64,000 bases of DNA from Geobacteraceae bacterium (GTDB taxonomy: Bacteria > Desulfobacterota > Desulfuromonadia > Geobacterales > Pseudopelobacteraceae): NCBI GenBank assembly GCA_013336525.1, contig JAAXTM010000007.1, forward strand, positions 36,688 to 100,687. Reading direction: 5' to 3'. The translations under genes and the position numbers were made by a program. Under the pieces are notes generated by a model. That model was given only the letters and a program-made list of their open reading frames with translations. It searched no databases and had not been told where the DNA came from. Below are positions 1-8,244 of the stretch, piece by piece. The stretch's first letter is position 1, and the number at the start of each line of letters is the position of its first letter.

Positions 1-257
1 ACTATCTGATCATGATGTGCGTGCTGGTGGTCAGTCAGCTTATCGGCAAGATCCCTTACGTGGTGATTATAAACCAGCGTCACGGTGCCAACCGCTTCCT
101 GGTCCTCAGCCCCGCAGCGTTCCTCAACCAGTGACGCGCGAATGAGATCACGAATCGCCTCGGAGCGGTTCATATAACTTTTCTGCTCTATCAGCTGATC
201 AAAATTCTGCAACAGCTTTTCATCAAGCGAAATGCCAAACCTTACCGTCTGTCCCAT
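1..257 (-). CDS. nikR: Nickel-responsive regulator NikR (partial, 3' end outside window)
   Basis: Ribbon-helix-helix repressor that senses Ni(II) and normally controls nickel uptake genes. Only the first 85 residues are inside the window; the gene runs off the left edge. The N-terminal half (about residues 3-45) has the RHH pattern [12 protein letters not shown] followed by [13 protein letters not shown]. The start of the metal-binding ACT-like domain follows, with [13 protein letters not shown] and the His-rich QHAHHD, which align with the nickel-ligand histidines of E. coli NikR. The ATG at 257 has a strong AGGAGG 5 nt upstream. It diverges from cbiQ-cbiO, consistent with control of metal transport, but I saw no convincing NikR operator in the gap. 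Confidence 0.9.
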   Translation of the reverse strand, partial: MGQTVRFGISLDEKLLQNFDQLIEQKSYMNRSEAIRDLIRASLVEERCGAEDQEAVGTVTLVYNHHVRDLADKLTDHQHAHHDQI

Positions 258-596
258 GCCACGCCTCCTGTACCTTAATATCCGCGCGCATCCTAGCCGA
301 TTTTTTATAAAATGTCACGATTTGGGGCATTCCCGGTTTTTCGTGTAATCATTTTTGGATTTGTGCTACAAATTGCGTCTCTTTTCAGTATTAAGAGTAC
401 TAACAAACTTAGAAAGACCGTTGAACCGCCGAACACGCAGATGAACGCCGAGAAGACAAAGCATTATTCAAAAAGACAACCTACCTTTTTGATTAAACCG
501 GTTTTTATTACAAGCCTTCCTCTGCGTGTATCGCTTAGAAGCGCCTACTTCTGGCTGCGTTCATCGGCGGTTAACTAGTCTTAAAGGTGCACCGTC
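258..596. other. Intergenic region with inverted-repeat element
   Basis: This 339-bp gap separates divergent nikR and cbiQ. The only structure I can support is the inverted-repeat element at 420-576, listed separately. An 88-codon open frame on the plus strand runs through the element but has no ribosome binding site, no recognisable domain and an inverted repeat inside it, so I do not call a gene. The SD AAAGGTG before cbiQ lies at 583-589. Confidence 0.6.
420..576. repeat. MITE-like inverted-repeat element
   Basis: The left end reads GTTGAACCGCCGAACACGCA (420-439) followed by GATGAACGCC. The right end, read in reverse complement from about 576, is GTTAACCGCCGATGAACGCA. The two ends are imperfect inverted copies about 150 bp apart, and the interior has no coding signal. 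ACGCAGATGAACGCCGA-type words are familiar as dispersed intergenic repeats in bacterial genomes (general recollection, not checked here). No transposase and no clear target-site duplication are visible. It may be a non-autonomous mobile repeat or a structured RNA. Confidence 0.5.
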
Positions 597-1409
597 ATGG
601 CATCAATATCTGCAGCAGTAATAGATTTAAAACGGCTTGAATTGCTGGCAGACAGCGATTCACCAGTTCACGTTATAGACGCACGTGCCAAAGTGCTTGT
701 GACGTTTGTATTCATCGTAGCTGTTGTTTCGCACAACAGCTACGAACTTGCACGACTGCTCCCATTCTTTATCTTCCCGACCGTCATGATTGCGCTTGCC
801 GGCCTGCCGATGCTCTATCTTGCCAGGAAGATTGCGCTCATCTCCACCTTCGCGTTGATGGTCGGAATCTTCAACCCGGTTTTTGACCGAACAATATTGT
901 ATCAAATTGGCCAGTGGGGAATATCCGGCGGCTGGATATCGCTGCTCTCACTACTCATCCGTTCCATGCTGACTGTCGGGGCGGCATTCATCCTTGTTGG
1001 GACAACCGGTTTTACAGCCGTCTGCCAGGCTCTTGAAAGATTGGGAATGCCACAGCTTTTCGCCATACAGCTGCTCTTCCTGCATCGTTATATTTTCGTC
1101 CTTGCTGATGAAACCGGCAGGTCTTCGCGTGCACGCGAACTTCGTTCGTGCGGCAGAAAAGGGCTCGGAGTGGCCAGCTTCGGCTCGCTGGTGGGTCACC
1201 TGCTGCTGCGAACCTGGCAGAAGGCGGAACGTATTCATATCGCCATGCTGGCACGCGGCTTTGTCGGACGGTTCCATGCACACCGACAATCCAGTTTTGG
1301 CAAGGCCGAACTATATTTTCTCCTGGGCTGGTCTTCTCTCTTTATTGTACTGCGCACGTTTGATGTCACCGGAACTCTCGGAACACTGATTACAGGAATA
1401 TTTAAATGA
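597..1409 (+). CDS. cbiQ: ECF transporter transmembrane (T) component CbiQ/NikQ
   Basis: Integral membrane scaffold of an energy-coupling-factor importer for cobalt or nickel; it couples the ATPase to a substrate-binding S protein. The 270 residues hold several hydrophobic segments, roughly 35-65, 70-105, 120-140 and 240-260. The cytoplasmic coupling motifs typical of CbiQ are visible: RARELRSCGRKG near residue 180 and MLARGFVGR near 220. The start is supported by AAAGGTG 7 nt upstream. The gene overlaps cbiO by 4 bp (ATGA), so the two are translationally coupled. The S components (CbiM/CbiN or NikM) are not in the window. Metal specificity is unclear; the nikR neighbour favours nickel, the nearby metH and cobalamin genes favour cobalt. 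Confidence 0.88.
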   Translation: MASISAAVIDLKRLELLADSDSPVHVIDARAKVLVTFVFIVAVVSHNSYELARLLPFFIFPTVMIALAGLPMLYLARKIALISTFALMVGIFNPVFDRTILYQIGQWGISGGWISLLSLLIRSMLTVGAAFILVGTTGFTAVCQALERLGMPQLFAIQLLFLHRYIFVLADETGRSSRARELRSCGRKGLGVASFGSLVGHLLLRTWQKAERIHIAMLARGFVGRFHAHRQSSFGKAELYFLLGWSSLFIVLRTFDVTGTLGTLITGIFK

Positions 1410-2185
1410 GCCATCACATCGTCGAGGCAAAGAACCTGCAGCATGTATATCCGGATGGCACCGTTGCCATAAAAGATGTTTCCTTTTGCATCACGCATGG
1501 CGAATCAGTAGCCATTATCGGCGCCAACGGAGCGGGCAAGTCAACTCTTCTGCAGCATCTTAACGGCTGCCTTATCGCTACCTCCGGGCAGATCAGGATC
1601 GGAGACACACCGCTCTCCAAGGGCACACTGCCTGACATCCGGCGGACGGTCGGTATGGTTTTTCAATACCCGGATGACCAGCTTTTTATGCCGACAGTAT
1701 TCGAAGATGTTGCCTTTGGGCCACTGAACCTGGGGCTTTCCGGAGATGAAGTTGACCAGAGGGTGGTTGAGGCTCTTGAACGCGTTGGGGCCGGACATCT
1801 GCGTACCAAACCCCCATATAATCTTTCCGGCGGTGAAAAAAAACGGGTTGCCATTGCCACTGTGTTGGCAATGGCGCCTGACATTCTGGTCATGGACGAA
1901 CCGACCAGCGGACTCGATCCTTTCGCACGACGGCAGCTCATTTCTCTCTTACGGGAATTTCAGCATACAAAAATTTTCACCAGCCACGATCTGGACATGG
2001 TTCTGGATCTCTGCCAGCGGACAATTATTCTGCATGAAGGGGTGATAATGGCTGATGGACCAACGGATGAAATATTCCAGAACGAGGAACTGCTGGCAGC
2101 CTGCAGGTTGGAGAAACCTTTTTCTATGCAGGGCTGCCCTGTCTGCAACGGAAAAACAAATACAAAATGTCATGATGCCGGCTAG
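1406..2185 (+). CDS. cbiO: ECF transporter ATPase CbiO/NikO
   Basis: ABC ATPase that powers the metal ECF importer, partner of the preceding CbiQ. All catalytic motifs are intact: Walker A GANGAGKST (about residues 39-47), Q-loop MVFQYPDDQLF, signature LSGGEKKR, Walker B ILVMDEPTSGLD and the switch histidine in FTSHDLD. The length of 259 aa fits the family. The C-terminus carries CPVCNGKTNTKC, an unusual Cys-containing tail that could bind metal (inference). The start overlaps cbiQ by 4 bp. The gene is convergent with the following minus-strand gene, with one base between stop codons and no visible terminator. Confidence 0.9.
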   Translation: MSHHIVEAKNLQHVYPDGTVAIKDVSFCITHGESVAIIGANGAGKSTLLQHLNGCLIATSGQIRIGDTPLSKGTLPDIRRTVGMVFQYPDDQLFMPTVFEDVAFGPLNLGLSGDEVDQRVVEALERVGAGHLRTKPPYNLSGGEKKRVAIATVLAMAPDILVMDEPTSGLDPFARRQLISLLREFQHTKIFTSHDLDMVLDLCQRTIILHEGVIMADGPTDEIFQNEELLAACRLEKPFSMQGCPVCNGKTNTKCHDAG

Positions 2186-2186
2186 T

Positions 2187-2708
2187 TTATTTTTTACCAG
2201 GGCCAAAAAAGGAAAGGATCGCATCGTCCAGATTTACCGCCTTGCTCTTTTCATCTGACGGTGCACTTTTTTGTGTCTTGGGATCTGGACTGTTTTTTGC
2301 CGGTTGTTGGGACAAGTCAAACAGCATTGAAACATCCGATTTTGGCACGGAGACCGGCGCAGGGGTAGACGCTGGCAAATCTTGAACAGGTTCAACTTCC
2401 GGTTCCAGCATAGGTATTTCATAGTTTTCAATCAGCTGCGCTTTGAAGGAGAATGCTTTTTCGTCGAATTCACCCGATTTCAACCGCCGCATCATATCCT
2501 TATGCTGTTCTTTCATCAGTTCTTCTACAACGACTTCAAGGTTATCCATTCTCAGAATATCAGAATAGCTGGTTTTTTTTGAAGTAATGATCACCCCGCC
2601 CCGATACAGCAGCGTAATAATATGCGGATTGGCAACACCACTATCCTCGGTCTGGACGTGGAACACCTCACCTTTGTACGTTACATTATGATTAAATCCG
2701 AGGACCAT
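2187..2708 (-). CDS. Conserved hypothetical protein
   Basis: I do not recognise a named family. The N-terminal part (about residues 1-75) looks like a compact beta-rich domain: MVLGFNHNVTYKGEVFHVQT, then NPHIITLLYRGGVIITSKK. A short helical stretch ending near residue 105 follows, then a low-complexity Pro/Ser/Lys-rich C-terminal tail. I place the start at 2708, where AAAGGTGG precedes the ATG at good spacing. An upstream ATG at 2750 has no ribosome binding site and would add 14 residues. There is no signal peptide or membrane segment. It is followed by metH in the same direction with a 130-bp gap; a link to methionine metabolism is not shown. Confidence 0.65.
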   Translation of the reverse strand: MVLGFNHNVTYKGEVFHVQTEDSGVANPHIITLLYRGGVIITSKKTSYSDILRMDNLEVVVEELMKEQHKDMMRRLKSGEFDEKAFSFKAQLIENYEIPMLEPEVEPVQDLPASTPAPVSVPKSDVSMLFDLSQQPAKNSPDPKTQKSAPSDEKSKAVNLDDAILSFFGPGKK

Positions 2709-2841
2709 AGCGCCACCTTTACCAAACCTTGCTTTTTTCGACGCTATCATATCAATTGAGACAATAGCAATCGGTTACTTTTCAACACAGGACAAGCAGG
2801 ATAGTAGTTATTTTTTACGACAACAATGTATAAAACGGCCC

Positions 2842-5256
2842 CTATTTTGCCAAGAGAATCTTTATTTTTGCAACAGCCTCCATCGCGTCCTTTGCATACA
2901 GATCTGCACCGATACGATCAGCGTATTCCTGTGTAACAACCGCCCCACCCACCATCGTAAATGTTTTGATTCCTGCGCTGCGAAGCTTTTTCAGCACGTT
3001 GTCCATCTCTGACATGGTTGTTGTCATAAGGGCCGATAGACCGACTGCATCAACAGCGTGCTCTCTCGCTTTGGCGATAATAGTCGCAGCTGAAACATTC
3101 TTACCGATGTCAAAAACTTCAAAACCGTGGTTCTCCAGCAGGGTGCAGACAATGTTCTTGCCGATATCGTGGATATCACCTTCAACCGTCGCCATGAGAA
3201 TTTTCCCAAGGCTTTTGAATTTCTCACCATGCATTTCCACTTTCAAGCGCGTAAACCCGATCTGCATGGTATCAGCAGACTGCATTACCTGAGGCAGAAA
3301 AAAGATGTTGCGTTCAAAACGCCTGCCGACCTCTTCCAGACCCGGCATAAAGCCTTTGTTGCTGATTTCCAGCGGTTCGAATCCTTCCGCCAGCGCCTGT
3401 TCTACGAGAGCAACGATACCATCACTGTCACCGCCAATAATCGCCTGCGACAGACGTTCGAGGACGGTAACGGCTGTTCCGGCCTGCGGTGCCTGCTGAA
3501 CGACGGTGTTCTGTTGATCACGATAGGCTTCAATGTAGGCAGCAGCCTGATGATCCCGATTGAGCAGCACCATTGCTGATCGCCATGCTGCCATCATCGG
3601 CTTGTCCTTGGGGTTTATGATGGCGGCATCAAGTCCAGCCTCCATCGCCATGGCGAAGAATGCGGATGAGATCAGAGGGCGTTGCGGCAGTCCAAACGAT
3701 ATGTTGCTGACCCCCAATACGGTAGAAAGTCCCAATTTATTCTTGACGAGACGAATGGCACGCAGCGTCTCAGCCGCCCGCTTCTGTTCGGCACTGACCG
3801 TAAGGGTCAGACAATCGATAATAATGTCGTTATCTGGAATACCGATGCGACGTGCGGCGTTACGAATACGGCGCGCGACAGCAACTCGCCCCTCAGCAGT
3901 TTCAGGGATACCCTTCTTGTCGAGAGCCAGCCCGATTATGGCGGCACCGTATTTTTTTGCCAGCGGCAGAACCCTTTTAAGGCTTTTGGCTTCACCCGAT
4001 ACCGAGTTAATTAACACCTTACCGTCAGCCGCCTTTAATCCTGCTTCCAGTGCGGCCGGGTTTGAAGAGTCAAGCACCAACGGTGCACTGACAGCACCGG
4101 AAACGCAAAACACGGCCCGTTGCATGGCCAACGGCTCATCAATCCCTGGTGCACCGACGTTTACATCAAGGACTGTTGCGCCGGCCTCAACCTGTTCCAT
4201 GGCTTCACGACGGATGTAAGTGACTTTCCCTTCCTGTAATTCCTGCGAATAAAGTTTTTTGCCGGTCGGGTTTATACGTTCACCAATAATGGCCGTGGCT
4301 GTGCCGGCGCCAACCGTAGCCCAGCCAGAGCGACTGGAGAGAAATGTCTTCCCGCTCTTTTGAACATCAGACAGCCAGACGTTCTTCCTGGAACCCAGTG
4401 CCAGTTTCATGGCACGGATATGGGCCGGTGTCGTACCACAACAACCGCCGATAACACGAACCCCCAGGGCGATCATCCGCTCATGATACGCGACCATCTC
4501 ATCCGGTGTACCTGGGAATACAGTACGATCACCAACCAACTGCGGAAGTCCGGCATTAGCCTGCGAGATCAGCGGCAAACCTGTCACCTGACGCATACGG
4601 CAGAGGATGTCGTATATGCCATCTACACCCAAGCCACAGTTTGAGCCGACTATATCAGCACCGGCAGCAGTCAGAGTAATAGCAGCGGCTTCAGGAGGAG
4701 TTCCGAGAACTGAACGCCCATTATCGTCAAAAGTCAGCATGGCGATAATCGGGATTGTGGCGGAGACCTCTCGAATGGCGATAACAGCGGCACGGCACTC
4801 TTTGATGTCAAGAAACGTTTCAAGGGTAATCAGGTCAGCACCGGCAGAAACAAGCGCTTCGGCCTGTTCACGAAAGGCCTCCTTCATCTGATCAAATGAC
4901 ACTTCACCGAGCGGCTCAACAAATTGACCGGTTGGCCCCATCGAAGCGCCGACATAGGCTTTGGAACCAGCCGCTTTTCGGGCAATTCCAACTGCGAGCG
5001 TATTAATCTCGACCAGGCGCTCTTCCAGACCGTAGTGAGCCAGCTTGAATCTGGTCCCGCCAAAGGTGTTCGTAACGATTATATCTGCACCGGCATCGAT
5101 GTAATCACGATGAACCGAAGCGACCACATCCGGCATGGTAAGATTCAGCTCCTCCGGTGACTGCCCCGGCTGTAGCCCACGCTCCTGTAGCATCGTGCCC
5201 ATAGCACCGTCCAGTATCAGTACCTGCTCCTGGATCGCCTCGCGAAATGGTTTCAT
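2842..5256 (-). CDS. metH: Cobalamin-dependent methionine synthase, short form
   Basis: Transfers a methyl group from methyltetrahydrofolate to homocysteine through methylcobalamin. Domains in order: homocysteine-binding barrel (about 1-300) with zinc cysteines in GSNCG and GGCCGTTPAH; pterin-binding barrel (about 320-580) with GERINPTGKK; and a cobalamin module (about 600-804) with cap motif MQSADTMQIGF and B12 motif GDIHDIGKN. At 804 aa it ends after the B12 domain and lacks the C-terminal AdoMet reactivation domain of the E. coli enzyme (about 1,200 aa), so reactivation must use another protein. The start overlaps the gerMN stop as TGATG, giving a murI-gerMN-metH operon. No cobalamin riboswitch is visible upstream. 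Confidence 0.95.
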   Translation of the reverse strand: MKPFREAIQEQVLILDGAMGTMLQERGLQPGQSPEELNLTMPDVVASVHRDYIDAGADIIVTNTFGGTRFKLAHYGLEERLVEINTLAVGIARKAAGSKAYVGASMGPTGQFVEPLGEVSFDQMKEAFREQAEALVSAGADLITLETFLDIKECRAAVIAIREVSATIPIIAMLTFDDNGRSVLGTPPEAAAITLTAAGADIVGSNCGLGVDGIYDILCRMRQVTGLPLISQANAGLPQLVGDRTVFPGTPDEMVAYHERMIALGVRVIGGCCGTTPAHIRAMKLALGSRKNVWLSDVQKSGKTFLSSRSGWATVGAGTATAIIGERINPTGKKLYSQELQEGKVTYIRREAMEQVEAGATVLDVNVGAPGIDEPLAMQRAVFCVSGAVSAPLVLDSSNPAALEAGLKAADGKVLINSVSGEAKSLKRVLPLAKKYGAAIIGLALDKKGIPETAEGRVAVARRIRNAARRIGIPDNDIIIDCLTLTVSAEQKRAAETLRAIRLVKNKLGLSTVLGVSNISFGLPQRPLISSAFFAMAMEAGLDAAIINPKDKPMMAAWRSAMVLLNRDHQAAAYIEAYRDQQNTVVQQAPQAGTAVTVLERLSQAIIGGDSDGIVALVEQALAEGFEPLEISNKGFMPGLEEVGRRFERNIFFLPQVMQSADTMQIGFTRLKVEMHGEKFKSLGKILMATVEGDIHDIGKNIVCTLLENHGFEVFDIGKNVSAATIIAKAREHAVDAVGLSALMTTTMSEMDNVLKKLRSAGIKTFTMVGGAVVTQEYADRIGADLYAKDAMEAVAKIKILLAK

Positions 5257-5876
5257 CAGTGTGCCCCTTTACGTTTGGTTGCCGAGCCGACTGGACTCTT
5301 TACAGGTTCTGCCTGAGGGGACTCCTCCAGAGAATAGTCGGGCTGCAGCGGATCAGACAGATCGAGATGACGGAGGACTGTCTCTTTATTGCCATCAACG
5401 TTTAATTTAACACTTTTTATCTGAGGGAAATTGGCGGCGATCGTATTAACGACAGAATAGACAGCCAGCATTTCGGCGGAACTGCCAGACGGCATCGCAT
5501 CGAAAAAAGTACGATTAAACTCAATTGTAACCTGATCCCCTTCGATAAGGACGGCATCAACAGAAGCTCCCGCCGGTACCGCTTCCTCAAATTCGCCAAC
5601 GGGACCGCTCAGCAACTCATCAAGGATGTTTTCAAGACATGAGTTGCTATCATCACAAGGTTCAATCGATCGTGCTTCCCTCGCCAGCCGTGTACCATCT
5701 GCAGCAAAAAAGAGCGTAACCGTCCGGCAACCTTCTACTTGCTGCTGTGGTGGAGTAACCGGCAATTCATAGCTGGAACGATATTTTTGCCAGATCATGA
5801 TACTAAAAAACAGTATAAAAACCAGAAATGGTATCACTATGCTGATTTTTATCTTTTTTCGCTGGTGAGTAGCCAT
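5256..5876 (-). CDS. GerMN-domain membrane-anchored protein
   Basis: A 206-residue protein with a single N-terminal membrane anchor (about residues 10-29) and an extracytoplasmic GerMN-like domain (about 48-175). Characteristic features are TVTLFFAADGTRLA near the domain start, the cysteine pair in EPCDDSNSCLENILDELLSGP, and MLAVYSVVNTIAANFPQIKSVKLNVDG. GerMN domains were named from Bacillus GerM and occur widely in non-sporulating bacteria next to murI, where a cell-envelope role is assumed. The C-terminal 30 residues are Pro/Glu/Lys-rich. Stop and start codons overlap with murI upstream and metH downstream (TGATG), indicating co-translation. No spore genes are nearby. Confidence 0.8.
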   Translation of the reverse strand: MATHQRKKIKISIVIPFLVFILFFSIMIWQKYRSSYELPVTPPQQQVEGCRTVTLFFAADGTRLAREARSIEPCDDSNSCLENILDELLSGPVGEFEEAVPAGASVDAVLIEGDQVTIEFNRTFFDAMPSGSSAEMLAVYSVVNTIAANFPQIKSVKLNVDGNKETVLRHLDLSDPLQPDYSLEESPQAEPVKSPVGSATKRKGAH

Positions 5877-6694
5877 CAGACGATTACCCCCTCTTCATCA
5901 AGACTGACCTGAAATACGTCTCCAAGCTTCCCGCCAAGAAAACGATTCCCGACCCGGACAAAACCGGCCGGTATGTCGCTTACATAATAACTATGGTTGC
6001 CCTTTTCAGAGGGGGGGCGAAGCAACTTTTTATCCGCCAGAATGGCGGCTACGGTAAGAGCCGTTTCTTCTGCAGAGTCCACCAGAGTGACGTCAGGCCC
6101 CATAACTTCAGCTATCATTGTTTTTAACAGCGGATAGTGAGTGCATCCAAGCACCAGCGTATCAACGGCAGCGTCTTTCAGCTCCTGGAGATAGGTCTCT
6201 GCTGTCAACCGTGCCACCTGGTTGTCTGTCCATCCCTCTTCTGCCAGGGGAACAAAAAGTGGGCAGGCGCGGGTCAGAACCTCGGCATCAGGATTCAGGC
6301 GTTTGATTGCTCTGGTATAGGCGCTGCTGCGAATGGTACCTGAAGTACCGATGACACCGATCCTCCCGGATCGGGTCACCTGTGCCGCCCGGCGCGCCCC
6401 CGGCTCGATAACACCAACTACCGGAATTGATAACGTCCGCTTGAGAGTTGGCAACGCCACCGCCGATGCGGTGTTGCAGGCCACAACCAGCAGCTTTATA
6501 TCCCGCTTGATCAGAAAAGAGGCGATCTCACCGGCATATCGGGTTACCGTTTCGGGGGATTTGCTGCCGTATGGGACACGTGCGGTATCGCCAAAATAGA
6601 GCGTATCCTCCTGGGGAAGCACCTGCATTATCTCGCGCAGGACCGTCAACCCCCCCACACCCGAATCAAATATGCCAATTGACTTCCACGTCAC
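5876..6694 (-). CDS. murI: Glutamate racemase
   Basis: Cytoplasmic cofactor-independent racemase that makes D-glutamate for peptidoglycan. The family signatures are present: GIFDSGVGGLTVL at the N-terminus, the first catalytic cysteine in VVACNTASA (about residue 73), and the second in LVLGCTHYPLL (about residue 184). The length of 272 aa is standard. The start is GTG at 6694, preceded by GAGGTGA 7-8 nt upstream; no ATG start fits better. It is the first gene of the murI-gerMN-metH operon and diverges from glgC. A 10-bp perfect inverted repeat lies about 45 bp upstream. Confidence 0.95.
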   Translation of the reverse strand: MTWKSIGIFDSGVGGLTVLREIMQVLPQEDTLYFGDTARVPYGSKSPETVTRYAGEIASFLIKRDIKLLVVACNTASAVALPTLKRTLSIPVVGVIEPGARRAAQVTRSGRIGVIGTSGTIRSSAYTRAIKRLNPDAEVLTRACPLFVPLAEEGWTDNQVARLTAETYLQELKDAAVDTLVLGCTHYPLLKTMIAEVMGPDVTLVDSAEETALTVAAILADKKLLRPPSEKGNHSYYVSDIPAGFVRVGNRFLGGKLGDVFQVSLDEEGVIV

Positions 6695-6735
6695 AACGAC
6701 GTCACCTCGTGCATTAAAGTACCTTCAAGAATTGT

Positions 6736-6761
6736 GAAGTATATACTTTTTTATATACTTC
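6736..6761. promoter_or_regulatory. Perfect 10-bp inverted repeat between murI and glgC
   Basis: GAAGTATATA (6736-6745) and its exact complement TATATACTTC (6752-6761) are separated by CTTTTT. The element lies in the 217-bp divergent gap between murI and glgC. Its AT-rich symmetric form suggests an operator or a cruciform-prone promoter element. A rho-independent terminator is unlikely, since both flanking genes start here and the stem has little GC. Confidence 0.45.
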
Positions 6762-6911
6762 AGGCAAGCCATTTACAGCAATTTGTACCCAAAAAAACCC
6801 AGTTAACAATTCAAAATGGCTGATTGTTGATATTTACATATTTTTATGTTCAAGATCAGCATAATACGGTAAAGTTGCGCCTGAATTAGTTCCTTTATCA
6901 AGGGGGTGTGT

Positions 6912-8153
6912 ATGTATTCGATGGACAATGTCGGCAGAAACACAATCGCCATGGTCCTGGCTGGCGGAAAAGGGGAACGGCTTAGTCCCCTGACTCTTCG
7001 TCGCGCCAAGCCGAGTGTCGCCTTTGGCGGAAAATACAAAATAATTGATTTTGTATTAAGCAATCTGTTCAACTCCGGCATCAAAAAAGTTTATATCCTG
7101 ACACAATACCGTGCTTATTCACTTAACAAGCATATCCGCGAATCATGGGGGAAGTGGACCGGGCTGGGGGAGTTCTACGTTGCTATTTCTCCTGAGACAA
7201 GCAGCGAAAGTGAAGAGTGGTTCAAGGGAACTGCCGATGCGATCCTCCAGTACCTGAGATTTGTCGAGTCCTCTGATGCCGATTATGTCGCTATCTTTGG
7301 CGGCGACCATATCTACAAAATGGACATTACCCAGATGATTAACGCACACCGCATGAACCGGGCCGACATAACTATCGCAGCTCTGGAGGTGCCGGCAGAA
7401 GAGGCCTGTCGTTTCGGAGTGTTTTCTGTAGATGATGATGCGCGCGTGATCGCCTTCACCGAGAAACCGGATGAACCTGAACCTATACCTGGTCGAAAAA
7501 CCTGTCTCGCGTCCATGGGGAATTACATTTTTTCAACCAAGAAGCTGATCGATGTGCTACTGGAGGGGAAAAAACACCATGAAGATCTTGATTTCGGAAA
7601 GCACGTTATCCCGATGATGCTGGAGAACAGTGATCGGGTTTTTGCTTACAACTTCAACGACAACCAGGTACCAGGCATGAGAGCCGAAGAGCGCGGCTAC
7701 TGGAAGGATGTGGGAACAATAGAATCCTACTACGAAGCCAATATGGATCTCATCAATGTGTCCCCGCAGTTGAATCTGTATAATTACAAATGGCCGATCC
7801 TGACGAATCAGGGGAACCTACCGCCAGCCAAGACGGTATTTGATGACGACGACCGCCGCGGGGCAAATATAGATTCATACGTCTGCGCTGGCTGCATCAC
7901 CAGCGGCAGCACCGTCAGACGCTCCATCCTGGGCCCTCTCTGCAAAGTTAACAGCTATAGCCTGGTAGAAGATTCAATTCTGTTTGAAAACGTCAACGTC
8001 GGGCGAAACGTCAAAATCAAACGGGCGATAATCGACAAGGGAGTTGTAATCACAGACGGATCTACTATCGGCTACGACACGGAGTCTGATCTGCGTAATG
8101 GCTACACCGTTACCGAATCAGGCATTGTTATCGTGCCACGCAAGGACAAATAA
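6912..8153 (+). CDS. glgC: Glucose-1-phosphate adenylyltransferase
   Basis: Makes ADP-glucose from glucose-1-phosphate and ATP, the committed step of bacterial glycogen synthesis. The N-terminal nucleotidyltransferase domain shows VLAGGKGERLSPLT (with RRAKPSVAFGGKY), IFGGDHIYKMD and FTEKPDEP. The C-terminal part (after about residue 290) has the left-handed beta-helix pattern, for example SIGPLCK-like and NVKIKRAIIDKGV repeats. I choose ATG at 6912, which sits 5 nt after AGGGGG; an in-frame GTG at 6906 overlaps that ribosome binding site. The gene stands alone, divergent from murI, and ends at a strong terminator. No other glycogen genes are in the window. Confidence 0.93.
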   Translation: MYSMDNVGRNTIAMVLAGGKGERLSPLTLRRAKPSVAFGGKYKIIDFVLSNLFNSGIKKVYILTQYRAYSLNKHIRESWGKWTGLGEFYVAISPETSSESEEWFKGTADAILQYLRFVESSDADYVAIFGGDHIYKMDITQMINAHRMNRADITIAALEVPAEEACRFGVFSVDDDARVIAFTEKPDEPEPIPGRKTCLASMGNYIFSTKKLIDVLLEGKKHHEDLDFGKHVIPMMLENSDRVFAYNFNDNQVPGMRAEERGYWKDVGTIESYYEANMDLINVSPQLNLYNYKWPILTNQGNLPPAKTVFDDDDRRGANIDSYVCAGCITSGSTVRRSILGPLCKVNSYSLVEDSILFENVNVGRNVKIKRAIIDKGVVITDGSTIGYDTESDLRNGYTVTESGIVIVPRKDK

Positions 8154-8180
8154 CCCAGGACTTTTAAACACAGAAACAGA

Positions 8181-8225
8181 GAGGCACTGAGTTACATAAA
8201 AGCTCAGTGCCTCAATTATTTTTAC
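8181..8225. terminator. Intrinsic terminator between glgC and the cobalamin operon
   Basis: A perfect 11-bp stem GAGGCACTGAG / CTCAGTGCCTC (8181-8191 and 8203-8213) with an 11-nt loop is followed on the plus strand by AATTATTTTTA. It ends glgC and may also serve the convergent minus-strand gene that stops at 8245. Confidence 0.85.
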
Positions 8226-8244
8226 TTCCTAATTATTCCACCAG

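Noticed and set aside
312..578. 88-codon frame upstream of cbiQ
   Set aside because: Runs across an inverted-repeat element, has no ribosome binding site and no protein-like features.
3560..4219. 219-codon open frame antisense to metH
   Set aside because: Lies wholly inside a well-supported metH; low-complexity composition typical of a shadow frame.
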